From an uncultured Alphaproteobacteria bacterium (GTDB taxonomy: Bacteria; Pseudomonadota; Alphaproteobacteria; Caulobacterales; Caulobacteraceae), in contig CAIOSI010000013.1 in NCBI GenBank assembly GCA_903860975.1, positions 31,391-95,390 on the forward strand: a stretch of DNA of 64,000 bases, in the 5' to 3' direction. The translations under genes and the position numbers were made by a program. Positions 56,689 to 64,000 of this stretch are shown here, piece after piece (the stretch's first letter is position 1; each line of letters starts with the position of its first letter). The notes below the pieces were generated by a model, which saw only the letters and a program-made list of their open reading frames with translations, was not told the DNA's origin and ran no database searches.

Positions 56689-57512
56689 TGGATGATAGGG
56701 ACGCGGTCGGACTTGGGCCGTTCCTTGCCCACCACGGGCGGCAGTTCCATGGCCATGCTGCCCGAGAAGCCATCCATCCGCATGATGCCATCGGCGATCT
56801 CGAAAAAGGCGTTGGTGTCGAACAAGCCTGGGTGTTCGGCACCGTATTTCTCGTCCAGCTTCTCCAGCATGTCGCGCCAGTTCTCACGGCCGTAGGAGGG
56901 CCATTTCACCTCCCGCTCCATGTAGGAGATGTCGATGAAGTAGCGCTTGAAGTTCTCTCCGCCTGGCTTGGCGCGACGTCCATGAACCAGGGCGGAATGC
57001 ACGAACACGACGCTGCCCGGCGGTAGGTCATCGATCACTACAGTGCCTGGCAGGTCGTCGGTGCCGGCAAACTTCAGCGCGTTGCGCGCCATCACCGAAT
57101 GATGACTGCCTGGCCACAGGATCAGGTCGCCGACAGTGCCGTCGAGGCCATTGAGGTAGTGCAGCACGTGCAGCTGCAGGTGATTGCGATTGGTCTGCGG
57201 GATTTGCTCGTAGTCGTGGTGCCAGTGGATCGGCGGCTGCTCGGCCAGGTGCAGGGCTGAGTGGCTTTTCTGGAACACGAAGCCGTTGTCGCCCATCAGG
57301 GCCGCCGTAATGGCGAGTGTCCGCGGCTCCACCACGAGGTCGCTAAGCGCGTCGTACTTGTACAGGCCGGTGCCGTCGAACTTGCGCTCAACTTCGACAT
57401 AGCGGTCGATGTCGTCGGCGACAGCACGCACCTCTTGCGGAGACAGAAACGCCTTGCGGACAAAATATCCCAGCGTTTCGAACTGCTCTTTTTCGGCTTC
57501 CGTAATGGCCAT
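56685..57512 (-). CDS. PhyH-family dioxygenase
   Basis: The 275-residue PhyH protein carries H98 and D100 in HWHHDYEQ and the distal H177 in ALVHGRRAKPGG. I chose the ATG at 57510-57512 because GAGGAGAGTGAGG lies directly upstream; the ATG at 57546-57548 would start only 7 bp from a strong hairpin and has no such site. It is the first gene after the TonB receptor and is coupled to the second PhyH gene. Its substrate is unknown. Confidence 0.9.
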   Translation of the reverse strand: MAITEAEKEQFETLGYFVRKAFLSPQEVRAVADDIDRYVEVERKFDGTGLYKYDALSDLVVEPRTLAITAALMGDNGFVFQKSHSALHLAEQPPIHWHHDYEQIPQTNRNHLQLHVLHYLNGLDGTVGDLILWPGSHHSVMARNALKFAGTDDLPGTVVIDDLPPGSVVFVHSALVHGRRAKPGGENFKRYFIDISYMEREVKWPSYGRENWRDMLEKLDEKYGAEHPGLFDTNAFFEIADGIMRMDGFSGSMAMELPPVVGKERPKSDRVPIIQ

Positions 57513-57554
57513 GGCCTCACTCTCCTCGATCACCGCTCTGTTCTGCATTTAGAA

Positions 57555-57580
57555 GCGTGGCCCGTCGTGACGGGCCACGC
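57555..57580 (-). terminator. Perfect 12-bp inverted repeat downstream of TonB receptor
   Basis: The arms GCGTGGCCCGTC and GACGGGCCACGC pair perfectly with a two-base centre, just after the receptor stop codon. No T-tract follows on the minus strand (TTCTAAATG comes next), so it is more likely a partial terminator or an RNA 3'-end stabiliser that lets the receptor be made in excess over the enzymes. Confidence 0.7.
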
Positions 57581-57587
57581 CTTGGGC

Positions 57588-59945
57588 TTACATCTTCACA
57601 TCAAGCACGATGCCCACCGTGCGGAAGGCGCCGCCGTTAGCATCGGGGACATTGGAATAACCCCCTGTGTTCAACGTGGTCGGGATGAACCCGGCGACAT
57701 AGTACTGGTTGAGTAGGTTGCGGCCGAACACGCCGACCCGCCAGCGATCATCTTTGGCCGAGATGCCGATGTTTGCATTCAGCAGGCCGTAGGGCTCGAA
57801 GATCGTGTTGGGATCGCCCACATAGCCGACCGCCTTGCTGCGCCAGGCCCAGTTGGCCTGGGCGTCAAGGTCCAGCTTGGCATTGATCTCATGCCGGTAC
57901 TGAGCAGTCAGGTTGTAGGTGAACTTCGGTGAATTGACCGGCGACAAGCCCTTGGCGTCGAACAGGCGTGCCGTAAACACGCCCAGGGAGTTGTTCATGC
58001 CTACGCAGGTGCCAACGTTGCAGAACAACTGGTAGTCGGTGAAGTAAGTATCGACATAGGCGGCATTGCCGCTGATCCGCAGATTGTCAGAGACCTTAAA
58101 GCTAAATTCGCCTTCGACGCCGCGGCTCTCCATTCCGCCGGCGTTGGAGAGGATGAAGCCGAATGGAATTATGGTGGTGTCATAGGTCTGGGTCTGGAAG
58201 CTCTTGTAGTGAGTCTTGAAGGCATCGACGTTGAGGGTCAGCCGGTCATCCAACAGCCGGGACTTTACGCCCACCTCGAACGCGAGATTTGTCTCGGGCC
58301 GGACAGGCGTGGCGGCGCCGGTGACATTGTTGACTGCAGGGCCCTTATAGCCACGGGCTACCGAGGCGTAACCCATGATATTGCTGGTAAAATCGTATTG
58401 CAGTCCGGCCTTGCCCAGCCAATCAGAGTGATTGATCACGCGCAGATTTAGCGGGCTGAGAAAGGTAGCCGGCTGGCAGACCCCGGTTGTGACATAGGCC
58501 GTCTGGCAGACCCCGGCGACGCGGGTCACGTACTCCAGTGAAGAAACGTGGTCCTTGGTCTCCCGGGCGCCGGCAAAGGCTTTCAGCTTGTCGGTGAAGT
58601 GCAGATCGACGTTGGCATAGACCGCATAGCTGCGATTGTCGGTCTTGTAGTTCAGTCGACCGCGATTGCTGCTGACGGTGATCCCACCGGCCCAGATCGG
58701 CGAATTATAGGGCGCGAGGTCCAGGGTGCCCCACTGGTCTTGGGTCGCGCGATTGTGAACGTCGATGTAGTAGAGGCCGACGATATATTCGAGGAAGTGG
58801 CCAGTCGGCGAGCTGATACGGAATTCCTGCGTCGTCTGATCAGAACTCTGGGTAGCCAAGTTCGTGTTGAACCGGGGCAGATCAGAGGAATCGAGTTCCA
58901 ACTGAGCTGACAGATTCAGCGCACGATAGGCGGTGATCGAGGTCAGGGTGATGTCGCCCAGCATGTAGCTGAGGTTGGCTGCGACGCCGCGCAGGTGGAT
59001 ATTCTGGTAGTTCGGCCCATCGAGGGCCACGTCCAGATTCTTAGGGCCCGGTACGATGCCATAGAAAGCCAGTCGGTCGCGCAGCACACTGGGGCCAGCC
59101 GCGAGTGAGCGTACCGACCAGATGCTGGCGTTGTTGTTTTTCACCCGCTGCGAGTCAGCGCTCAGCAACGCCTTGAATCGATCGTTCGGCGTCCACAGCA
59201 GTTTGGCATTGATCGTACTTTCGTCGTCTTCGTAGATTTTCGTGTTATTGTAGAGATTATTCAGAAAGCCATCACGATGCTTTACAGCGCCGGTAACGCG
59301 TCCGGTCAGATCTTCGGTGAACGGTATATTCAACGTCGCGTTGCCGATGACCTCGTTGCGCGAGCCATAGGACAAGTGGCCGGTGGCTTGGTACTCGCCA
59401 GCGACAGGCCGAGCGGTGTTTACCGAGATCAGCCCCGCCGACGCGTTGCGGCCGAACAAGGTGCCCTGCGGCCCGCGCAGCACTTCCACCTGGGCTACGT
59501 CGGCGAGAGTGGCCAGGTTGGGCGATCGGGCCATCGCCTGGGCCACGTCGTCGATCACCAGGCCCACGGAGCTTTCGATGGCGTAGTCGAAAGCCTGAGT
59601 GCCCACGCCGCGGATTTTGTAGTCAGGGGACGAGCCCGGGCGGAAGTTGACCCCAGCCGCCAGGTATTGAATGTCCGACAGGCTGGTGAACGACGAGCGC
59701 TGGAGCTCCTTGGCGCCGATGGCGGTGATCGCCAGGGGCACCGACTGCAGATCCTCGGCCCGCAGCTGGGCGGTGACTACCACTTCTTCGACTTCTTTGA
59801 CGGCCTCGGCGGCGGCGTGGGCGTTCCCGCCGGCCGCCGCGAAGCCCAGGGCCAAGGCCGTGGCGCAGACACTGGTTAGCAGGGCTCGCGCCGGCCGTCG
59901 GCCGCCTGAATCCTGGCCGCGGAGCCGAAGATTTTGGTTAGTCAT
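57588..59945 (-). CDS. TonB-dependent receptor
   Basis: This 785-residue outer-membrane receptor has a signal peptide (about 1-45, ending GNAHA), a TonB box near VEEVVVTAQLR (about 52-62), a plug domain with VEVLRGPQGTLFGRNAS (about 148-164), and a 22-strand barrel ending in VLDVKM. A ribosome-binding site AGGGGGAAATAGG precedes the ATG. It lacks the STN domain, so it transports without signalling through FecR. It lies in the minus-strand catabolic cluster and is flanked by hairpins on both sides. The imported compound is unknown. Confidence 0.93.
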   Translation of the reverse strand: MTNQNLRLRGQDSGGRRPARALLTSVCATALALGFAAAGGNAHAAAEAVKEVEEVVVTAQLRAEDLQSVPLAITAIGAKELQRSSFTSLSDIQYLAAGVNFRPGSSPDYKIRGVGTQAFDYAIESSVGLVIDDVAQAMARSPNLATLADVAQVEVLRGPQGTLFGRNASAGLISVNTARPVAGEYQATGHLSYGSRNEVIGNATLNIPFTEDLTGRVTGAVKHRDGFLNNLYNNTKIYEDDESTINAKLLWTPNDRFKALLSADSQRVKNNNASIWSVRSLAAGPSVLRDRLAFYGIVPGPKNLDVALDGPNYQNIHLRGVAANLSYMLGDITLTSITAYRALNLSAQLELDSSDLPRFNTNLATQSSDQTTQEFRISSPTGHFLEYIVGLYYIDVHNRATQDQWGTLDLAPYNSPIWAGGITVSSNRGRLNYKTDNRSYAVYANVDLHFTDKLKAFAGARETKDHVSSLEYVTRVAGVCQTAYVTTGVCQPATFLSPLNLRVINHSDWLGKAGLQYDFTSNIMGYASVARGYKGPAVNNVTGAATPVRPETNLAFEVGVKSRLLDDRLTLNVDAFKTHYKSFQTQTYDTTIIPFGFILSNAGGMESRGVEGEFSFKVSDNLRISGNAAYVDTYFTDYQLFCNVGTCVGMNNSLGVFTARLFDAKGLSPVNSPKFTYNLTAQYRHEINAKLDLDAQANWAWRSKAVGYVGDPNTIFEPYGLLNANIGISAKDDRWRVGVFGRNLLNQYYVAGFIPTTLNTGGYSNVPDANGGAFRTVGIVLDVKM

Positions 59946-59998
59946 CGCCTATTTCCCCCTAAACTCATGGCGCATGCTGTCGCGCGCCTGTTTGTTGT

Positions 59999-60029
59999 GG
60001 GCCCCAATCGCCGTGCCTGTTTGGGGCCC
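59999..60029 (-). terminator. Hairpin downstream of acyl-CoA synthetase gene
   Basis: The arms GGGCCCCAA and TTGGGGCCC pair over nine bases with a 13-base loop. The hairpin starts 6 bp after the synthetase stop on the minus strand and precedes the receptor gene. The following bases (ACAACAAA) are not T-rich, so it is terminator-like but not a textbook intrinsic terminator. Confidence 0.6.
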
Positions 60030-60035
60030 GATTGT

Positions 60036-61634
60036 TCAGTTCACTTGCTTGTCGAGACCCTTCCAGTAGCGTTCGCGAAGCGTGCGCTTCAGCACCTTTC
60101 CGGAGCCGTTGCGCGGAAGTTCGTCGATGAATTCCAATGACTTCGGCGACTTGAAACCAAGGCGCTCCCGAGCCCAAGCCATCAGCTCTGAGACATGCGG
60201 CTCGGCGCCCGGACAGGCCACCACGATCGCTTTGACGGCCTCGCCCCAACGGTCGTCCGGCACTCCGATGACTGCGGCTTCAGCGACCTGCGGATGCTCC
60301 AGAAGCGCGGCCTCAACCTCGGCCGAATAGATGTTCTCGCCGCCGGAGATCACCACGTCTTTCAGCCGGTCACGGATGTAGAGATATCCGTCGGCGTCCA
60401 GGGCCCCGATATCTCCCGTGTGCAGGAAGCCGTCGGCATCAATGGCTGCGCGGGTGGCGGCCGTGTCGTTCCAGTAGCCCGCCATGATCGAGGCCGAGCG
60501 AACCAGGATCTCACCGTCTTCGCCGGGGCCTAGCCGGTGGCCCTCAGGACTGACAATCGCAAGTTCTACGCCTGGCAGGGCGCGGCCAGTCGAACCCAGC
60601 CGCGGTCCCTTTGTGGCGAGATGGTCCTCGGGGCTGAGCGCGACGACGCCGCCACAGCTTTCGGTCATCCCGTAGAGCTGGACGAACCCACAGCGAATGA
60701 CCGCCATGCTTTCGCGAAGCAGCTGCGCAGGCATGGGGGAGGCGCCATAGAACAGCACCTTCAACCGGGAAAAATCGACCCCAGCGGTGCGGGGATCGTC
60801 CAGCAACTGCCGAAGCGCATTGGGCACGATGAACATCCGGCTCACGCCGCATCGGCTGATAAGGTCCAGAAGACCATCGACGCTGAACTCAGGCGCCACG
60901 ACGACCTTGGCTCCTGCGGTCAGCGAGAGCACGCCCATCCGCGAACCGCCGATGTGACCGAGCGGCATGGAAACCAGTGTGACGTCGTCGGTGGAAGCAA
61001 TGTCCCAGGCAACCCCCGCCGCGCGGCGCAGGCGCTGCGGCTCCAGGAAGGCCCGGTGGGTCAGCATCGCGCCCTTGGGCCGCCCAGTGGTCCCGGAGGT
61101 GTAGAGCTGCAGCACGACGTCGTCCGCCAATACGGATTGATCGGCGTCAGTTGGATGGGAGCTGATCCAGGCTCGAAGTCCTGGACCTGCGCTATCCGCC
61201 ACGGCGATGATCGGCCGCTCAGTCGCTTGTGTCCCTAGCGCCTGCGCTAGCCGTTCGGCAAAGCCAGCACCCGCGAAGATCGCCTTTGCTCCGGCGTTTT
61301 CAACGATTTGCGCAGCTTCCGTCGCCGACAGGCGCCAGTTCACTGGCACCACCACCACGCCTAGCCGCGCGGCGCCGAACAGCAGGGTAAAGAAGTCGTC
61401 GCTATTGCGGGCGTAGTAGATCACGCGATCACCACGTCGGAGGCCCAAGTCTGCCAGACCTGCGGCTACCCCGCGTGACAGCTCATCGAGTTGGCCAAAG
61501 GTTGTGCGTCGGCCTTGGAACTCCAGAGCCTCCTGGTTGGGTGCCGATCTGGCCCAATGGGACAGGACTTCGACGAGCGTCTCTGCGGAAGCCATTGCTG
61601 TGCTCGGCCGGCCGGTCGGAATCGGCGAGATCAT
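60036..61634 (-). CDS. AMP-dependent acyl-CoA synthetase
   Basis: This 532-residue ANL-family ligase activates a carboxylic acid as its acyl-AMP and then CoA thioester. It has the ATP-binding LYTSGTTGRPKGAMLTH, the LYGMTESCGG motif, DGFLHTGDIGALD, and the C-terminal catalytic lysine region PRNGSGKVLKRTL. The ATG at 61632-61634 was chosen; longer frames up to 61760 would reach into the promoter region shared with the divergent LysR gene. It is the first gene of the minus-strand catabolic cluster, which suggests that CoA activation is a key step. Confidence 0.93.
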   Translation of the reverse strand: MISPIPTGRPSTAMASAETLVEVLSHWARSAPNQEALEFQGRRTTFGQLDELSRGVAAGLADLGLRRGDRVIYYARNSDDFFTLLFGAARLGVVVVPVNWRLSATEAAQIVENAGAKAIFAGAGFAERLAQALGTQATERPIIAVADSAGPGLRAWISSHPTDADQSVLADDVVLQLYTSGTTGRPKGAMLTHRAFLEPQRLRRAAGVAWDIASTDDVTLVSMPLGHIGGSRMGVLSLTAGAKVVVAPEFSVDGLLDLISRCGVSRMFIVPNALRQLLDDPRTAGVDFSRLKVLFYGASPMPAQLLRESMAVIRCGFVQLYGMTESCGGVVALSPEDHLATKGPRLGSTGRALPGVELAIVSPEGHRLGPGEDGEILVRSASIMAGYWNDTAATRAAIDADGFLHTGDIGALDADGYLYIRDRLKDVVISGGENIYSAEVEAALLEHPQVAEAAVIGVPDDRWGEAVKAIVVACPGAEPHVSELMAWARERLGFKSPKSLEFIDELPRNGSGKVLKRTLRERYWKGLDKQVN

Positions 61635-61723
61635 CGGAAGCGACTGTTCCACGTCCCTCTCCGCGACTGCGCCCGAGCCCAACACCGATGATGGTCCCTT
61701 CCTATTGACGACGACGGTACGGC

Positions 61724-61736
61724 TGCATGAGATGCA
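61724..61736. promoter_or_regulatory. Palindrome TGCAT-GAG-ATGCA between synthetase and LysR genes
   Basis: Perfect 5-bp arms with a 3-bp spacer lie in the divergent promoter region (61635-61780). It is a candidate operator for the LysR-type regulator or another dimeric protein. It lies 57 bp upstream of the LysR start. Confidence 0.35.
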
Positions 61737-61763
61737 AATTCCAATACCGAAGAACCCCAAATT

Positions 61764-61780
61764 GATATCTGTGGTGTATC
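61764..61780. promoter_or_regulatory. LysR-type T-N11-A dyad next to the lysR start
   Basis: GATA-N9-TATC includes the T-N11-A core typical of LysR-family sites, ending at the base before the GTG start codon at 61781. Such a site would let the regulator repress its own gene and activate the divergent cluster when bound to its inducer. Confidence 0.45.
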
Positions 61781-62689
61781 GTGGAACTCAGGCAGCTCCG
61801 ACATTTCCTCGCCGTCGCCCGGCACCAGAACTTTCGCCGTGCGGCAGAGGCAATGCACATGGCCCAGCCGCCGCTGTCGGTCTCGATCCGCAAGCTTGAG
61901 GAGGAGCTTCACCTGAAGCTCTTTGATCGGCATCCGCGAGGGGCGGTTTTGACGCCGGCCGGCGAACTCGCGTGGCGTCTCGCGCAAGAAATCGATGACC
62001 GAGCCAAAGCCCTGCGGACATTGGCTGAGGACCTGGGCGAGGGCCATAGAGGCCAGCTAAGCGTGGCCTTCGTGACCTCCGCAACCTTTTCGCTCGTGCC
62101 CTTGGTGGTTCCGGCGTTCAGGCGACGGTTCCCCACCGTGGAACTAAGACTGAAGGAGGCGACCACGCATGATGTGCTCGAGGGGCTGCGCAAGGGCGAA
62201 CTTGATATCGGCCTGATCCGAACCCCGATCTATGATGGGGAGGGCGTGACACTGACCCCGCTGAGCCGCGAGACCCTGATGTTGGCCGTGTCCCCCGGGC
62301 ATCCCTTGGCCGGTTCGAGCTCAGTGCGGCTGGAAGATCTTGCGGACGAGCCTTTCATCTTGTTCGACCGCGCCTCGAACCTGAGAGTCTACATTGTGGT
62401 CTGCTGCGAGGCCGCCGGCTTTCTTCCCCGGGTCGCCGAGGAGGTCACCCACGTGCACACCATGATTGCTCTGGTCGAGAGCGGGATGGGCGTGGGGCTG
62501 CTGGCGTCGAACGGACCGCACGGACGCCTAGATACGGTTCGTTTCATTCCTGTGACGCTCGCCGGAAAAGCCATCGCCACCGGCTTGGCGCTCGCAGCGC
62601 GGGCGGAGGAGAACAATGTGCTCGCCCACAACTTCGCCAGCGTCGCCCGGGAATTCGCAGGCCCCGAGGAGCCGGTGTCGCAAGCCTAG
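61781..62689 (+). CDS. LysR-family transcription regulator
   Basis: The 302-residue regulator has an N-terminal winged helix (LRHFLAVARHQNFRRAAE, then QPPLSVSIRKLEEEL) and a LysR substrate-binding domain (about 90-290) of the BenM/CatM-like type. It starts with GTG at 61781. Divergence from the acyl-CoA synthetase gene makes it the likely regulator of the catabolic cluster; the inducer would be a pathway intermediate, such as an aromatic or acyl acid. Confidence 0.93.
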   Translation: MELRQLRHFLAVARHQNFRRAAEAMHMAQPPLSVSIRKLEEELHLKLFDRHPRGAVLTPAGELAWRLAQEIDDRAKALRTLAEDLGEGHRGQLSVAFVTSATFSLVPLVVPAFRRRFPTVELRLKEATTHDVLEGLRKGELDIGLIRTPIYDGEGVTLTPLSRETLMLAVSPGHPLAGSSSVRLEDLADEPFILFDRASNLRVYIVVCCEAAGFLPRVAEEVTHVHTMIALVESGMGVGLLASNGPHGRLDTVRFIPVTLAGKAIATGLALAARAEENNVLAHNFASVAREFAGPEEPVSQA

Positions 62690-62943
62690 CCGTTGGACAG
62701 TTCAAAAGCCGGCCTCGTCCTGAATTTACTCCGCGGGGTGAACTGGATCAGCAAACCGGCGTACGCACCGACTAAGCGCAGAACGAACGCACGCTTGGGA
62801 CCGCCTCAATGTCCGCTTTCCCCCCATAGCGGACCTTGGGAGGGTCCGCTTTCGGGAACCGTCAAACCGGACGTGGGCCGCGTTTCCGACTGGCCCAGCG
62901 GTCACGCTCCGATCCGGTCATCTGTCGCGGACGAAACAGCCCC
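62690..62943. other. Intergenic region, 254 bp, with palindrome copy 2
   Basis: This stretch between convergent genes holds the second copy of the dispersed palindrome (62807-62836). A half-copy (GGTCCGCTTTCGGG, about 62843-62856) follows. I see no gene. Confidence 0.5.
62807..62836. repeat. Dispersed intergenic palindrome, copy 2
   Basis: AATGTCCGCT, a 10-base spacer TTCCCCCCAT, then AGCGGACCTT. It matches copy 1 at 45366-45395 at about 27 of 30 positions. Like copy 1 it lies between the ends of two convergent genes. Confidence 0.75.
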
Positions 62944-63483
62944 CTATTGCTGGGCCTTACTCTCGCCGTTGGTCCGGCAAGGATTGTCGACATCTGCAAA
63001 GACAGACTCGGACGCGCCGCGATTGTGGCGAAGAGTTCCTCGGCCATCCCGACCTTCGGGCGCTAGTGAGACCTCATACCGAGAGCGGCTGTCAGACCAC
63101 CTCATGATAACGGCCTCGACGGTGCCACCTCCGGGGCCGGACCACGGGTCGGTTCGCGTGACGATGGTAGGCTGACACCGGCTCGCAACGGCCGCTCTGA
63201 CACGATCAACCCACTCATTGTCCGCATCAATGGACCGGCTGATTGAGATCAGGCGCCCTCGGCAAAATGCCATCGTCGCGAAGATATCGGCATCCTTCAC
63301 AAGCGCGGCTGAACCCGCCGCTTCCCGTCCGAAAAACTTGAGGCTGAACCCCATTGGCGCTGCCGCCTCGACCTGGGCGGCCGTCATTCCGGTCCTCAGG
63401 CCTGCGAGGGTCGCGGCCCGTACTTTCGCGCCCGCGCCGGCGGCCAGGATCGCAACCGCCACCATCATTACCGTTCGTCGCAT
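62944..63483 (-). CDS. Small exported protein of unknown function
   Basis: The 179-residue product has a signal peptide (MRRTVMMVAVAILAAGAGA to about residue 23, KVRA). The mature part has LRTGMTAAQVEAAAP, a pattern like the N-terminal helix of SmpA/OmlA-type lipoproteins, and two cysteines (C93, C122 region) that may form a disulfide. I chose the ATG at 63481-63483; a longer frame reaching 63948 would overlap the neighbouring gene antisense-free but in a different reading frame. It lies 8 bp after the repeat-protein gene and probably shares its operon. Confidence 0.7.
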   Translation of the reverse strand: MRRTVMMVAVAILAAGAGAKVRAATLAGLRTGMTAAQVEAAAPMGFSLKFFGREAAGSAALVKDADIFATMAFCRGRLISISRSIDADNEWVDRVRAAVASRCQPTIVTRTDPWSGPGGGTVEAVIMRWSDSRSRYEVSLAPEGRDGRGTLRHNRGASESVFADVDNPCRTNGESKAQQ

Positions 63484-63491
63484 CCCTTGGC

Positions 63492-63890
63492 CTAGTTGCA
63501 GATCAGCGTGGCTCCGATGGTGTTGCAGGTCGTCGTCTTGCCGTTCGGCCCGTTGATGATGGTCGTGTTGCCAATCCGATTGGACGTAGAGCCATCCGAC
63601 CCGACCACCGTATTTCCGATGCGGTTGTAGGTCGTGGACTGGCCATTGGAACCGCTCACGATGGTGGAGTTCCCAATGTGATTGACCGTCGTCCCGTCCG
63701 ATCCAACCGTGGTGCTGCCGATCTTGTTGTAGGTGGTGCCATCCGAACCAATCACCGTCGATCCGATCTGGTTGTAGGTCACGCCCGGTTTGACTGGGTA
63801 GGTCTGAGCCGATGCCGCTGAGACGAGTGACAGCGCGAGCGCCGCGCCAATAAGAACGCCGACTGGCCTGACCCCCTTGAAGTGATCCAT
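63492..63890 (-). CDS. Secreted repeat protein with N-x-I-G-x-T units
   Basis: The 132-residue product has a signal peptide (about 1-28, ending SAASA) and six tandem units of 15 or 19 residues built on TYNxIGxTxxGSDG (for instance TYNQIGSTVIGSDGT and TYNKIGSTTVGSDGT). The last unit has two cysteines (TCNTIGATLICN). The regular spacing suggests a small beta-solenoid or an adhesive surface protein. No family is recognised. It is followed by a second small exported-protein gene. Confidence 0.75.
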   Translation of the reverse strand: MDHFKGVRPVGVLIGAALALSLVSAASAQTYPVKPGVTYNQIGSTVIGSDGTTYNKIGSTTVGSDGTTVNHIGNSTIVSGSNGQSTTYNRIGNTVVGSDGSTSNRIGNTTIINGPNGKTTTCNTIGATLICN

Positions 63891-63899
63891 CCCTTATGT

Positions 63900-63913
63900 T
63901 GGTCCGAGGACCA
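63900..63913. repeat. Inverted repeat TGGTCC-GA-GGACCA near transposase start
   Basis: A perfect 6-bp dyad with a 2-bp centre lies 17 bp upstream of the transposase ATG. It could be part of the left end of the insertion sequence or its promoter operator. The right end is outside the window, so the terminal repeats cannot be compared. Confidence 0.35.
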
Positions 63914-63930
63914 TTTGGATGGATGGAACG

Positions 63931-64000
63931 ATGGCAAGGAAGCACCACAAGCCCGAAGAGATCGTCGCCAAGCTGCGGCAGGTTGATGTCCTGACGGCGC
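63931..64000 (+). CDS. IS3-family transposase orfA, cut by window end
   Basis: Only the first 23 codons are visible, reading MARKHHKPEEIVAKLRQVDV and on. This matches the start of IS3/IS407-type OrfA proteins, in which KPEEIVAKLRQ opens the helix-turn-helix. The gene continues beyond the window, so completeness and the insertion boundaries cannot be judged. Confidence 0.8.
   Translation, partial: MARKHHKPEEIVAKLRQVDVLTA

Noticed and set aside
63484..63948. Upstream extension of the small exported-protein gene to 334 codons
   Set aside because: It overlaps the repeat-protein gene in another frame and lacks a signal peptide; the ATG at 63483 gives a clean one.

Overview
The window looks like chromosomal DNA of a free-living, high-GC alphaproteobacterium, most likely a member of Caulobacteraceae (Caulobacter or Phenylobacterium type). 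The pointers are the chvI-chvG-hprK-EIIA-HPr cluster lying close to the flmA/flmB flagellin-glycosylation pair, two long TonB-dependent receptors, a FecI/FecR system and two autotransporters. The genus cannot be fixed from the sequence alone. No rRNA, tRNA, CRISPR array, integrase or replication origin was found. The left edge cuts an ABC ATPase gene. The right edge cuts what looks like an IS3-family transposase orfA.

Layout. (1) 1-5.1 kb: an ABC exporter pair, then convergently the ChvI/ChvG envelope-stress two-component system with HPr kinase, EIIA-Man and HPr. (2) 5.2-12.0 kb: an unknown 568-residue protein, flmB-flmA, a Tat-type exported protein, phhB, a HAD hydrolase, a VanZ-like protein and a DUF3445 protein. 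(3) 12-19.6 kb: FecR and FecI-type sigma factor, two envelope glycosyltransferases, an STN-domain TonB-dependent transducer broken by one in-frame amber codon, and a 2OG-Fe(II) oxygenase. (4) 19.6-22.5 kb: an OmpR/EnvZ-type pair with a Spy/LTXXQ-like periplasmic protein. (5) 22.9-32.8 kb: a type V autotransporter and a subtilisin-like autotransporter flanking a TPR sensor kinase and a single-domain response regulator. (6) 32.8-45.3 kb: a gene-poor mixed region with AT-rich intergenic islands, a Crp-like regulator, an alkylsulfatase-like MBL protein with an unusual metal motif, a secreted alpha/beta hydrolase, a cupin, an MFS carrier, an MDR reductase, a crotonase and a truncated haemoglobin. 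(7) 45.4-61.6 kb: thirteen minus-strand genes, most overlapping by about 4 bp, with a divergent LysR gene at their head. (8) 62.7-64 kb: two small exported proteins and the start of an insertion sequence.

Region 7 is the best candidate for an undescribed system. It combines uptake (TonB receptor, Spinster-like MFS carrier), a beta-lactamase-fold hydrolase, two PhyH-type dioxygenases, a cytochrome-fused quinoprotein dehydrogenase, acyl-CoA ligase, crotonase and kinase-like genes, and a sugar module (Gfo/Idh oxidoreductase, xylose-isomerase-like TIM barrel, mannitol/mannonate-type dehydrogenase, gluconokinase). My inference is a catabolic pathway for a hydrophobic compound bearing a sugar or sugar acid. 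The substrate cannot be read from the sequence. Strong hairpins lie on both sides of the TonB receptor gene and probably set its expression apart from its neighbours.

In the ATP-driven and signalling part, ChvIG and HPr/EIIA/HprK probably link envelope stress to carbon and nitrogen status, as known for this family in alphaproteobacteria. The FecI/FecR pair probably answered to the now interrupted transducer.
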